64,000 bases of DNA. Origin: CAWAND01 sp963807065. GTDB taxonomy: Bacteria > Chloroflexota > Anaerolineae > Anaerolineales > E44-bin32. A model generated the notes under the pieces. The model did no database searches, was not told the DNA's origin, and saw only the letters and a program-made list of their open reading frames with translations. The stretch spans positions 1,240,001 through 1,304,000 of the forward strand of contig CAWDZQ010000004.1 of assembly GCA_963807065.1 (NCBI GenBank). The letters run 5' to 3'. The position numbers and the translations under genes are program-made. Below, one piece after another: positions 34,939-43,461 of the stretch; position 1 is the stretch's first letter, and each line of letters opens with the position of its first letter.

Positions 34939-35724
34939 ATGGAGATTTACGATCTTTCGCAACCTCTGAACCAGGATGCCCCGTTCTGGCCGTTTTACCC
35001 TCCTTTCGAGGTGAAGTATTTCAAACGCAAGGCGGAGCACGGCGTCAATGCCCAGTACATTCAAACCTCCAATCACATGGGCACCCATCTGGATGCGCCC
35101 CGCCACTTCGTGACCGCCGGCAAGACGATCGACGAACTTCCGCTGGAGTGGCTGTATGGCGAGGGCGTCATAGTGGATCTGAGCGATGTACTGGACGAAC
35201 TCGATATCTTCACCCCGGAGATGATCGAAGAGCGCGTGGAGGTCAAACAGGGCGACATCTTGTTCATCCATACCGGTTGGCACAAGCATGCCCAGTTCGG
35301 CTCCCAGGCGGATGAAGAGAAGTACATCCACCGGCACCCGGGTCCGCACTTCGATATTGTGCCCTGGCTGCTGGAGAAGAAGATCCATTTGTGGGGCGTG
35401 GACATGGTTTCCACCGATCACCCTATGAATCTGCCCATCGGTCGCTTCCTTGGTAAAGGTGGCCTCGAGCACTGGAAAAAGGTCACGGCGCAGTGCGAGC
35501 AGAAGTTCGGCAAAGACAAGATGGATGAGCTGTTTCCGGAGTCTGCGTATCAACTGACGCACAATGCGCTCTTTCCCCACGATTGCGTCCACGTCGAAAA
35601 CATGGGGGGCGAAATAGGCCTGCCGAAACTGCAGAACAAGCGCTTGATCCTGGGTGCATTCCCTTGGAACTTCAAGGGCGGCGAGGCCGCTTTCTGTCGC
35701 GCCGTCGCTTTTGGGGAAGCGTAG
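34939..35724 (+). CDS. Cyclase-family metal-dependent hydrolase
   Basis: 261 aa. The family motif HxGTHxDxPxH is present as HMGTHLDAPRHF (about residues 51-62), which binds a Mn or Zn ion. This family includes kynurenine formamidase, isatin hydrolase and the cyclases of N-heterocycle breakdown; most open a cyclic amide or cleave a formamide. The start has AGGAGG upstream. Inside an operon with a molybdenum hydroxylase and FdrA/YlbE it is a likely ring-opening step (inference). Confidence 0.92.
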   Translation: MEIYDLSQPLNQDAPFWPFYPPFEVKYFKRKAEHGVNAQYIQTSNHMGTHLDAPRHFVTAGKTIDELPLEWLYGEGVIVDLSDVLDELDIFTPEMIEERVEVKQGDILFIHTGWHKHAQFGSQADEEKYIHRHPGPHFDIVPWLLEKKIHLWGVDMVSTDHPMNLPIGRFLGKGGLEHWKKVTAQCEQKFGKDKMDELFPESAYQLTHNALFPHDCVHVENMGGEIGLPKLQNKRLILGAFPWNFKGGEAAFCRAVAFGEA

Positions 35725-35727
35725 TTG

Positions 35728-38094
35728 ATGGCGACGCAGTATTTCGGCGAGCGTATTCGCAGGAACGAAGACCCGAGGCTGCTCACCGGGACGGCGTTGT
35801 TCGTGGACGATGTCCATCTGCCCGAAATGGCACATGCCGCGTTCCTGCGGAGCCCCTATGCGCATGCCCGCATCAAAAGCGTGGACGCGTCGGCTGCCTT
35901 GGCGAGAGAGGGCATCTTGGCCGTCTTGACGGCCGATGATCTGGGGGACTACTTCCGGCATGGTCCGCTCTTGGTCAGTCCCCCGCCTATCGAACGCCTC
36001 ACCTTCCATGAGCGTACCCAGCCGATCCTGGCGCGGGGCAAGGTTCGGCACCTCGGCGAGCCGATTGCGGTCGTGGTGGCGGAGAGCCGTTATCTGGCAG
36101 AAGATGCTCTGGCCGACATTGTGGTCGACTTCGAGCCGCTGCCGGTGGCGGCCGACATGGAACGCGCCCTCGAGGCCGAGGCACCCAGGCTCTACGAGGA
36201 TTTGGAAGACAACGTCTGTGCGCACGTGATCCAGGAGAAGGGCGACTACGCAACCGCCAAGAGCCAGGCGGATCTCGTGCTCAACCGCAGACTGATCTAC
36301 GACCGAGGCACGGCGGCCGCCATGGAAAATCGCGGCATTGTGGCCCAGTGGGACCGCTTGAGCGGGCGCCTGACGGTGTGGGATACGACCCAAGCTCCGA
36401 TCCCCATTCGCAACGGGCTGGCCGACATGCTGGGACTCTCCGAGAACCAGGTGCGCGTGGTGGCGCCCTTCATCGGGGGCGGGTTTGGCCCCAAGATCAT
36501 GATGTTCTACCAGGAGGAGATGCTCATCCCCTGGCTCAGTATCCAGCTCGGACGCCCCGTGAAGTGGATTGAAGATCGTTCGGAGAACTTCGTGGCCACC
36601 ACCCAAGAGCGGGGCCAGATTCACGAGGTGGAGTTCGCCTTTCGCAAGGATGGACGGGTGCTGGGTATTCACGACGTCTTCGTGCACGATGGGGGTGCGT
36701 ACCAACCCTACGGCCTGACCGTACCCATAAACAGCCAATGCACCCTGCTAGGTCCCTACGATGTGCCGCACTACTACAGCGAGTTCACATCGGTCTTCAC
36801 CAATCGACCCATCGTCACGCCCTACCGGGGCGCCGGCCGCCAGCACGGTGTCTTTGTCATGGAGCGGATGCTCGATCTGGCCGCCCGCGAGCTGGGGATA
36901 GACCGGGCGGAGATCCGCCGGCGTAACTTCATCCCGAAGGATGCCTTTCCCTACGACAACGAGATCATCTATCAGGACTTTGCCCCGTTGGTCTACGACA
37001 GCGGCAACTACGAGCCCGTGCTGGACAAGGCCATGGATCTGATCGGGTACAAGGCATTCATCGAGAAAGAGCAGCCGGCGCTCAAAGCGCAGGGCCGGCA
37101 CGTGGGGATCGGCTTGGTGGCCTATGTCGAGGGGACGGGGATCGGGCCCTACGAAGGCGCCAGGGTCCAGGTTCAGACAAACGGCAAGGTCAGTGTGGTC
37201 ACGGGGGTGGGGACCCAGGGCCAGGGGCATTTCACCAGCTTTGCCCAGATCGTGGCTGACCAGCTGGGAGTGGATGTGCGCGACGTCGACGTGGTCACCG
37301 GCGATACGGACCAGTTTCATTGGGGGACGGGAACCTTCGCCAGCCGCGGTGCAGTTGTGGCGGGCAACGCCGTCAATGCGGCCGCACTCGGGGTGCGCCG
37401 TAAGGCTCTTGCCATGGCCAGCGAAGACATGGAAGTGGCTGAAGATGACCTTGAGATCGTCGATGGCCGGGTCCGGGTGAAGGGTGTGCCTACAAGGAGC
37501 GTTAAGCTCAGCGAACTGGCGGCCAAGGCAAATCCCCTGCGCGGCGCTGTGAAGCCGGGGACCGAACCGGGCCTGGAGTCCACCGACTATTTCGGCCCGT
37601 CGAGTGGTGCCACTGCCAGCGGTGTACATGCGATGATCGTCGAGGTCGACCCTGAGACAATGCAGGTCAAGGTGCTCAAGTACGTGGTGGTGCACGACTG
37701 CGGCCGGGTTATCAATCCATTGATCCTGGAGGGCCAGGTGCAGGGCGGTGTGGCCCAGGGTCTGGGCAACGCCTTTTTCGAGGAGCTGGCGTTCGATGAG
37801 AATGGCCAACTGCTCAACGCCACCTTCATGGACTATCTGCTTCCGACGGCGCTCGATGTGCCTTCAGTCGACGTGGGCCACGAGGAGACGCCCTCGCCGC
37901 TCAACCCCTTGGGGATCAAGGGGGCTGGCGAGGCCGGGGCAATTCCGGTGGGCCCGCTGTTTGCCCAAGCCGTCGAGGACGCGCTCAGCGATTTGGGGCT
38001 TGAGATCCGCGAGATCCCCTTGAGCCCTTCCCGCTTGTGGACGCTGGCAAGCAAAACCCAGGCCGGGTCCGCGTCTGGCGAGCCATCCGCTTGA
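35728..38094 (+). CDS. Molybdopterin-binding large subunit of a xanthine dehydrogenase-family hydroxylase
   Basis: About 788 aa from the ATG at 35728 (a TTG lies just before it). The Moco-binding motif is IGGGFGPKIM, the active-site loop reads PYRGAGR, and the catalytic base is the Glu of GIKGAGEAGAIPVGP. True CO dehydrogenase (form I CoxL) has AYRCSFR with a copper-binding Cys; here that Cys is absent, and the loop is of the form-II type whose substrates are mostly unknown. The enzyme should hydroxylate a carbon next to nitrogen or an aldehyde. Unusually, it lies four genes away from its FAD and Fe-S subunits. Confidence 0.93.
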   Translation: MATQYFGERIRRNEDPRLLTGTALFVDDVHLPEMAHAAFLRSPYAHARIKSVDASAALAREGILAVLTADDLGDYFRHGPLLVSPPPIERLTFHERTQPILARGKVRHLGEPIAVVVAESRYLAEDALADIVVDFEPLPVAADMERALEAEAPRLYEDLEDNVCAHVIQEKGDYATAKSQADLVLNRRLIYDRGTAAAMENRGIVAQWDRLSGRLTVWDTTQAPIPIRNGLADMLGLSENQVRVVAPFIGGGFGPKIMMFYQEEMLIPWLSIQLGRPVKWIEDRSENFVATTQERGQIHEVEFAFRKDGRVLGIHDVFVHDGGAYQPYGLTVPINSQCTLLGPYDVPHYYSEFTSVFTNRPIVTPYRGAGRQHGVFVMERMLDLAARELGIDRAEIRRRNFIPKDAFPYDNEIIYQDFAPLVYDSGNYEPVLDKAMDLIGYKAFIEKEQPALKAQGRHVGIGLVAYVEGTGIGPYEGARVQVQTNGKVSVVTGVGTQGQGHFTSFAQIVADQLGVDVRDVDVVTGDTDQFHWGTGTFASRGAVVAGNAVNAAALGVRRKALAMASEDMEVAEDDLEIVDGRVRVKGVPTRSVKLSELAAKANPLRGAVKPGTEPGLESTDYFGPSSGATASGVHAMIVEVDPETMQVKVLKYVVVHDCGRVINPLILEGQVQGGVAQGLGNAFFEELAFDENGQLLNATFMDYLLPTALDVPSVDVGHEETPSPLNPLGIKGAGEAGAIPVGPLFAQAVEDALSDLGLEIREIPLSPSRLWTLASKTQAGSASGEPSA

Positions 38095-38293
38095 CGGCCG
38101 CCTGAGCAGCGGCCGAGCCTTGGCTTCGCTTTGGGCAGCGGGGGAGCGTGCCCACGGGCCAGGTGCGCTTGCGGCATGCCCAAGGGTCAAGCAACGGCAA
38201 AGGTTGCCCGAACACGGCCCTGGATGTCCCACACCCGGAAGGGCCGGAATCGCTTGGCGCAAGCGCAGCCCCCGCCGCATCGCACCTGTCCTA

Positions 38294-38311
38294 ATGTGAT
38301 AAATTTCACAA
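38294..38311. promoter_or_regulatory. Rex/CRP-like palindrome upstream of the DUF2877 gene
   Basis: ATGTGATAAATTTCACAA: TGTGA-N6-TCACA is exact, with one mismatch to TTGTGA. It sits about 59 nt before the DUF2877 start. The region from 38095 to 38369 holds no gene apart from this. Confidence 0.5.
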
Positions 38312-38369
38312 GTTGGCGGGACCCAATCCTGAGTCTGCCGCCGTGGCCGGTGGGAGGTATCTGGGCTTC

Positions 38370-39302
38370 ATGTCGAGCCTGGCTAAGCCCGTGATCATGC
38401 GGGCAGCCGTTGAAACCCATCTAACTCGGGCTTGGAGAGTGAAGGCTTCCTCGCCGCGGGTCATGCATGTCTTCGATCGGGCCGTCAATCTACAGGATGA
38501 CGAAGCCGGTGTGCTCTCGTTGGTGGCGCATCCGCTGGGCGAGGGTCCTTTCACGATGGTCCTGCAGCCCGAGCCTCCCGGCGGTGATCCCCGCCCCCGA
38601 TTCAATGACTGGCTGGGCTCCGCTTCGCGAGTGCATGTTGGGCGTCAACAGCTGACCGTCGGCAGGCTGCATGTGCTCCTGGGGAGTTCCGAGTTGTGGG
38701 ACCCCGGGCTCCCCTGGGCGGAGCTCCGGTCAAAGAGGGTGGCTATTCTGGCAGCGAATGACCAGTTGCTGGCTCTCCTTCGGACCGCGGCACCGCCGGG
38801 AGGCTTGGCCCCCTTGGTGTCCGATGGGCCGGAAAGTGGGACGGCGGCGGGCGAGATGGCTCGGGCCATGCTCGAGCAGGCGCGGGTACCGGCCCAGCGC
38901 CTGGTGGAGGCCCTGGCCTCGGGCGAAGCCGCGGAAGCGATGACCTCGGCCGCTTCTTTGGCCGGTCTGGGCGGCGGCCTGACTCCCTCGGGGGATGATT
39001 TTATCATTGGCGCCATGTACGCCCTTCGCCTGTACGTCGAACCGGCGAGGGCGGATGAGATCTCCCGGCATCTGGCTGACGCCTCCGGCGCGAAGACGGT
39101 GCGAATTTCCCAGGCGTGGCTGAAGGCGGCCGCGCGCGGGGAGGCCAGCCTCACCTGGCATCGCCTATGTGGAGCCCTGTTGAAGGGTGATCCAGCGGGA
39201 ATTGAGTCGTCTGCGCGTGACCTGTTGGCCGTGGGCCATACGTCAGGTGCTGACGCACTCGCCGGGTTCATAATGGGAGTTGCGGCCTTCGCCTCGGTCT
39301 GA
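38370..39302 (+). CDS. ylbF: DUF2877 protein (YlbF/AllH-like)
   Basis: 310 aa from the ATG at 38370, chosen because GGGAGG lies upstream; a TTG at 38313 would extend it by 19 residues and overlap the palindrome. The DUF2877 motif is LAGLGGGLTPSGDDFIIGAMYAL, with a late HTSGADALAGFIMG. The E. coli homologue completes the FdrA-YlbE-YlbF oxamate carbamoyltransferase. It lies 275 nt after the large-subunit gene and may have its own promoter under the palindrome. Confidence 0.9.
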   Translation: MSSLAKPVIMRAAVETHLTRAWRVKASSPRVMHVFDRAVNLQDDEAGVLSLVAHPLGEGPFTMVLQPEPPGGDPRPRFNDWLGSASRVHVGRQQLTVGRLHVLLGSSELWDPGLPWAELRSKRVAILAANDQLLALLRTAAPPGGLAPLVSDGPESGTAAGEMARAMLEQARVPAQRLVEALASGEAAEAMTSAASLAGLGGGLTPSGDDFIIGAMYALRLYVEPARADEISRHLADASGAKTVRISQAWLKAAARGEASLTWHRLCGALLKGDPAGIESSARDLLAVGHTSGADALAGFIMGVAAFASV

Positions 39303-39326
39303 ACTTGGTCGGTTGGCCGGCATGGG

Positions 39327-39656
39327 CTACTTGGCCGGCAGGCTCCGGGCAAAGGCAACGCCGCGGTCAACCCAGGCGGCAAGTGTCTCTTCCTGGGTCA
39401 GACACTGCGAGGACACGAACACCCAGCCTTTCATGGGTCTCCCAGAAAAATCGAATGGCCGTACATGTTCTTCGGCCAGGGCCGCCTCGAATGTCTCCGG
39501 CCCGACCCGCACCACCAGCTCGTCCCCTATCACGCCCACAGACATGTTGCCGGCAACCAGGAAGGACAGCCCACCAAAAGCCTGGCGTTCGCTCACGCCC
39601 GGTTCATCCTGCAGAATCCGTCGAAGCCTGTCGGCGAGTTCTCCGTCATATGCCAT
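39327..39656 (-). CDS. TfoX/Sxy N-terminal domain protein
   Basis: 109 aa. The TfoX_N pattern is clear: MAYDGELADRLRRILQDEPG, then RQAFGGLSFLVAGNMSVGV and KGWVFVSSQ. In Gammaproteobacteria TfoX promotes competence, but stand-alone N-terminal domains are widespread with no known role. It lies between the convergent ylbF-like gene and a HEAT-repeat gene on the same strand. Confidence 0.88.
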   Translation of the reverse strand: MAYDGELADRLRRILQDEPGVSERQAFGGLSFLVAGNMSVGVIGDELVVRVGPETFEAALAEEHVRPFDFSGRPMKGWVFVSSQCLTQEETLAAWVDRGVAFARSLPAK

Positions 39657-39695
39657 GTGTGTCCTCCCCAGGGTTTAGCGTCATGACTACTTGCC

Positions 39696-40331
39696 TCAAG
39701 CCTGGCCCAATGCTTTGACCAGCCGCCGGGCGGCTTTCCGCACGGCACCTCGCGGATGGTCGACCAACTCGGCAGTCAGGCGATAGATCTCGCCTCGATG
39801 CTCCGGGAGTAGCTCAGCCACTCGGCCGAGGCCAGGCAGGGCATGCCCGGCATGGCGGCCCTCCCAACGTGAAAGGCAACCCAGCAAGATCGGGTAGGTC
39901 CAGGCAGCGTCGGCCGGACTGTTTCCGGCGAGGCTGGCGACGATGTCCACCGTGTAGTCCCGCACGATGATGCTCCTGTCGGTCCGAAGGATGTCTTGCA
40001 GCAGAGCCTGCTTTGGCCGCAGTATATCGGGCACAAATCCGGCGATTTCGGCCAGGGCATGGGCCGCTTCCCAGCGGGCACGGGTGAACGGATGGTCGAG
40101 CAGGGAGATCAAGGCATCGACATACGGAATCACATACTCGGGCGCTTCGGCCGCTGTCTGGGTCATGACCTCGGCGCAGTCACCCGCCACACGATCGTCC
40201 TCGCCAAGCAGGCCATGGGCAATCTGGTTCAGAAGCTGGGGATCTGACAGGCAGGCGGTTGCGACCGAGTGATTGGCGGCGTTCGTGCGATCTCCGACGG
40301 CCGACGACAGCTGCCTGAGGATGGACGGCAA
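39696..40331 (-). CDS. HEAT-repeat protein
   Basis: 211 aa, all helical. Repeats of about 35-40 residues can be seen: EYVIPYVDALISLLDHPFTRARWEAAHALAEIAG, then RDYTVDIVASLAG, and a final VDHPRGAVRKAARRLVKAL. Such proteins are scaffolds or bind partners; no catalytic motif is present. The neighbours give no clue to a partner. Confidence 0.8.
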   Translation of the reverse strand: MPSILRQLSSAVGDRTNAANHSVATACLSDPQLLNQIAHGLLGEDDRVAGDCAEVMTQTAAEAPEYVIPYVDALISLLDHPFTRARWEAAHALAEIAGFVPDILRPKQALLQDILRTDRSIIVRDYTVDIVASLAGNSPADAAWTYPILLGCLSRWEGRHAGHALPGLGRVAELLPEHRGEIYRLTAELVDHPRGAVRKAARRLVKALGQA

Positions 40332-40420
40332 TCTGGCCTCCTTGACGGGTCACGCAAGGCATGCTGCGCAAACACCATCATAGACGGTTCCCTACTGCTG
40401 CTCAACCTCCAGTGCCGACC

Positions 40421-40451
40421 TTGACATTCACGCGACGTTATACTTTACGAT
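40421..40451 (+). promoter_or_regulatory. MerR-type promoter TTGACA-N19-TACGAT
   Basis: TTGACA (40421-40426) and TACGAT (40446-40451) are separated by 19 nt, the over-long spacer typical of promoters that MerR regulators untwist. It lies just before the MerR gene, so self-control is likely. The ATG follows 8 nt after the -10. Confidence 0.5.
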
Positions 40452-40459
40452 GCCCACGG

Positions 40460-41236
40460 ATGGAGGTCTTGGCCAGGGCCCTCAGCGTCAACGATCTGGC
40501 GAAGCTGGCCAATATCAGCCGCCGAACCCTGCACTACTACGATCAAATTGGTCTGTTGGTCCCCGCCCGAGATGAGCACAACGGCTACCGAACCTACGGG
40601 ACGGAAGATGCGTTCCGTCTGCAGCAGATCCTCTTCTATCGCGAGCTGGGGTTTGAGTTGGTTCAAATTAAGGCGCTGCTGGACGATCCGGAATTTGACC
40701 GGGTGGCGGCCCTGGAGTCGCATCGGCGGGCGCTCGAGGTCCGAGCGACCAGGCTGACCGGCCTGATCCACACCATCGACAAGACGATCCGGCATTTGAA
40801 AGGACAGACAAACATGAGTATCGATGAGGCCTTTGAGGGTTTCACCTCTGAGCAGCAGGAAGCATGGGAGACGGAAGCGCGAGAGCTGTACGGTGGAGAA
40901 GAAGTAGGCGCTTCGGTGAAATTGTGGAACAGCTACTTTTAGGTCAAGAAGCAGCAGGTGATGGATGAGGGCAAGGCGATTTATGTGAACTTGCTCGATG
41001 TCCTCGATCAAGGGCCTGCGAGCCCCGAGGTGCAGGCCATCATCGCCCGTTGGCATGAGCACCTTCGCTACTTCTATGAGCCCTCGGTGGATCGGCTTAG
41101 AGGACTTGGGGACATGTACGCCGTCAACCAGGACTTTGCAGCCACGTACCGCAAGATGCATCCTGACATGCCCGAGTTCTTGCGAGAAGCCATCCGGCAT
41201 TACACGCGCGGTCTGGAAACAGGCGAGCCGGACTAG
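40460..41236 (+). pseudogene. MerR/TipAS-type regulator interrupted by an amber codon
   Basis: An N-terminal MerR helix-turn-helix (LSVNDLAKLANISRRTLHYY, then GYRTYGTEDAFRLQQILFYREL), a coiled-coil and the start of a TipAS ligand domain run to a TAG at 40940-40942. The same frame goes on with KKQQVMDEGKAIYVNLLDVL and SVDRLRGLGDMYAVNQDFAATY, the rest of TipAS, to the stop at 41236. Uninterrupted it would be about 258 aa, the usual length. TipAS domains bind thiopeptide-like drugs and turn on the promoter. A single nonsense mutation, a read error or a truncated two-part regulator are possible. Confidence 0.8.
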
Positions 41237-41436
41237 CCACCGGCGGTTTGAACGGCACCGCAGACCGAGAGCCCAGCCATGGCTGGGCTCTTGTCCTTCC
41301 GAGGTATCGGTGGGCTTCACCCTGAAAGGTGATTTCGTCGCGCAGGAACCCAATGGTAGGATGTTTGCGCCGGGCGGCCGCGTTGCGCGCAACCCGACGC
41401 ATGCAGAGGTGAATCTGCACCAGGAAGAGGGCAGAA

Positions 41437-42435
41437 TTGAAAGCAGCGCGTGAAAATGGTGAAGCTGGGGCCCAGAGGGCGTGGCGTAGCGAAGTGCGGT
41501 TGGTGGGCCCCGGTGGGGAGGCGATCGACCTGTGGCGGACCCTGACGTCGCATGGGCTCACCGAGCTGCCGCCGATGGCGATCGATCCAGAGCGGAAAGC
41601 CATGCAGGTGACGCTGCCGGTGGCTGGCGGGCGGCCGCGCATGGTCGAGATTTCACGTGGCCATCCGGGAAGCTTAAGGCTGGTGGTGCGGGGCAGGGCT
41701 CCCGGCAAAGCTGCCCGGTCGAGCCTGGTTGCGACGGTCCGGCACATGCTCCGCCTCGACGACGATCTGAGCGCCTTCTATGCCATGGTTGCAGACGATC
41801 CCGATCTGGCCTGGGTGACCGGTGGCGCGGGGCGGCTGGTGCGCAGTCCGACCGTCTTCGAGGATGTGATCAAGACGATCTGCACCACCAACTGTGCCTG
41901 GTCGGCGACGACGCGCATGATCGGTGCGCTGTGTGCCCAACTGGGAGAGCCGTCGGCTGGTGCGCCGAAAGAAGGGTCGCTGGGCCGGGCGTTTCCCACG
42001 GCGGGTGCGATGGCCAGGGCCGACGACGCGTTCTACATTGACGTGGCCAGGGCCGGCTATCGGGGAGCCTACATGCGTGCCATCGCCCAGGCGGTGGTGG
42101 ACGGTGGGCTTGACTTGGAGGGCCTGGGGAAGGCATCGCCAAAGGAAGTGCCCGACGATACTGTGGCGGAGCAGCTTCTGGAGCTCCCGGGTGTCGGTCC
42201 CTACGCCGCTGCCCACATCATGCTTCTCATAGGGCGCACATCCAGGTTGATCCTCGACTCGTGGACCCGTCCGAAGTACGCGCAGTTGGTCGGAAAGAAG
42301 AAGGCCAGCGACAAGATGATCGAGCGGCGGTTCAAGAAGTACGGCCGCTACCGCGGGCTGGCATTTTGGATGTTCCTGACCCGCGATTGGGTCGAAGACG
42401 AGCCGTCCGTCACTCGTCCCCAGCAAGCATCTTGA
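41437..42435 (+). CDS. HhH-GPD DNA glycosylase (AlkA/OGG-like)
   Basis: About 332 aa from a TTG start with GAGGG upstream. The core holds SPTVFEDVIKTICTTNCAW, then the helix-hairpin-helix LLELPGVGPYAAAHIMLLIG and the catalytic Asp in RLILDSWTRPKYA. It is a base-excision glycosylase of the AlkA/OGG superfamily; no catalytic Lys of true OGG1 is seen in the hairpin, so monofunctional removal of alkylated bases is likelier. The 3' end overlaps the convergent reductase gene by 26 nt. Confidence 0.85.
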   Translation: MKAARENGEAGAQRAWRSEVRLVGPGGEAIDLWRTLTSHGLTELPPMAIDPERKAMQVTLPVAGGRPRMVEISRGHPGSLRLVVRGRAPGKAARSSLVATVRHMLRLDDDLSAFYAMVADDPDLAWVTGGAGRLVRSPTVFEDVIKTICTTNCAWSATTRMIGALCAQLGEPSAGAPKEGSLGRAFPTAGAMARADDAFYIDVARAGYRGAYMRAIAQAVVDGGLDLEGLGKASPKEVPDDTVAEQLLELPGVGPYAAAHIMLLIGRTSRLILDSWTRPKYAQLVGKKKASDKMIERRFKKYGRYRGLAFWMFLTRDWVEDEPSVTRPQQAS

Positions 42436-43024
42436 AGGCCAGGTGCCGTCCCCTTCGCCGTGCGAGGATGAACCACAAACGGGTCAGACCATCGAGGATG
42501 TCGATCTTGTCCAGGCCGCCGATCCCCACGGGCCGCAGACCGACATCTTCGATCAGTTCTTCGACCACTCCCCTGGCTTGGCGCGAGCCATCGCCGCAGT
42601 AGAACATATCAGCCCGCGTTTCGTCGAAGACCGGCCGGGCGAAGTTCTCCCACCCCAGGCTGTTGAAGGCGCGGAAGAGCTTGGCGCCGGGCGCCCCTGC
42701 GACGATCGCGTCCGTGGCGTGCATCTTGGCGGCGCGCACGTTGTTGGTGGCATAGATCACGATCTTGCCATCGATGGCCTGGCCGTGTTGACGGATGATT
42801 CCCGCTACCGCCGCGCCAGGAACCGCGAGGACAATCACCTCTCCTCGCTCGATCACTGACCCCACGGAACCAAACTGGGTCTGCCCCTGATCGCGATCCC
42901 ACCCCGCGGCAGTGCGCTTGGCCTCAGGGTCGCGAACACCGAACGCGACCTCGTGGCCGGCACTGGCCCACTTCCGCCCCAAAGTTTCACCCATACGCCC
43001 CGCACCCAGGATGGCTATTCTCAT
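42410..43024 (-). CDS. NADP/F420-dependent reductase-like protein
   Basis: 204 aa. A Rossmann motif ILGAGRMGETLGRKWASAGH with a following VRDPEAKR (basic residue for the NADP phosphate) places it in the F420-dependent NADP reductase / NAD-binding-2 group. LFRAFNSLGWENFARP and the C-terminal DGLTRLWFIL are typical of the single-domain versions. It may equalise NADPH and F420H2 or act as a substrate reductase. A strong Rex/CRP-like palindrome lies 57-96 nt upstream, which would fit redox control. Confidence 0.88.
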   Translation of the reverse strand: MRIAILGAGRMGETLGRKWASAGHEVAFGVRDPEAKRTAAGWDRDQGQTQFGSVGSVIERGEVIVLAVPGAAVAGIIRQHGQAIDGKIVIYATNNVRAAKMHATDAIVAGAPGAKLFRAFNSLGWENFARPVFDETRADMFYCGDGSRQARGVVEELIEDVGLRPVGIGGLDKIDILDGLTRLWFILARRRGRHLAFKMLAGDE

Positions 43025-43080
43025 GCTGGCCCTCCCTGGCTACCGTCTGACCAATGGTTTGACATTGATGGTAACGGATG

Positions 43081-43120
43081 CCACGGTCAGTTTGTGAGGA
43101 ATTTCACAAACTGGCCGTGG
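43081..43120. promoter_or_regulatory. 40-bp near-perfect palindrome with Rex/CRP-like core
   Basis: The centre is TTGTGA-GGAATT-TCACAA (43092-43109). The arms extend to 17 bp each (CCACGG-T-CAGTTTGTGA against its reverse complement) with one mismatch. It lies upstream of the F420/NADP reductase-like gene. It could serve as operator, as RNA hairpin, or both. Confidence 0.65.
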
Positions 43121-43157
43121 AGCTGGGCGCCCTTCAAGTATCGGATCTGATTTCTGG

Positions 43158-43310
43158 CTATTGCGCCGGGTGGCTTCGCCAGAGGTACACGCTCATGGCG
43201 ATCAAGAAGACCACCGCCAGGCCGGCGGAAATTCTTGGGTCCAAGATGGCTGAGAAAAGTACAAAGAAGGCTGCGATGGTGCTGAGAGTGGCTTCTGTGT
43301 TCCGATTCAT
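43158..43310 (-). CDS. Small membrane protein, 50 aa
   Basis: Starting at 43310 with GAGG upstream: MNRNTEATLSTIAAFFVLFS then a second hydrophobic run (AGLAVVFLIAMSVYLW) and a short basic tail. Two membrane segments separated by a DPR turn are likely. No family was recognised. It lies between the palindrome and the IS element. Confidence 0.55.
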   Translation of the reverse strand: MNRNTEATLSTIAAFFVLFSAILDPRISAGLAVVFLIAMSVYLWRSHPAQ

Positions 43311-43461
43311 GGTCGGACCTCGTGGGCTCCCGGCTGGGTGCGGCGTGGTGGCGATTGATGAAGCGTGACGACCTAGCGAATTGATATTGGCTCGCAAAGG
43401 GGCAGCTGTCGAGTGAGCTTTGTCATCGGCCAAGACGGGAGTCATCCTCGGGATTGAATAA

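Noticed and set aside
24032..38094. CO dehydrogenase cluster for CO oxidation
   Set aside because: The accessory genes fit, but the large subunit lacks the Cys of AYRCSFR and amidase, FdrA and YlbE lie inside the operon.
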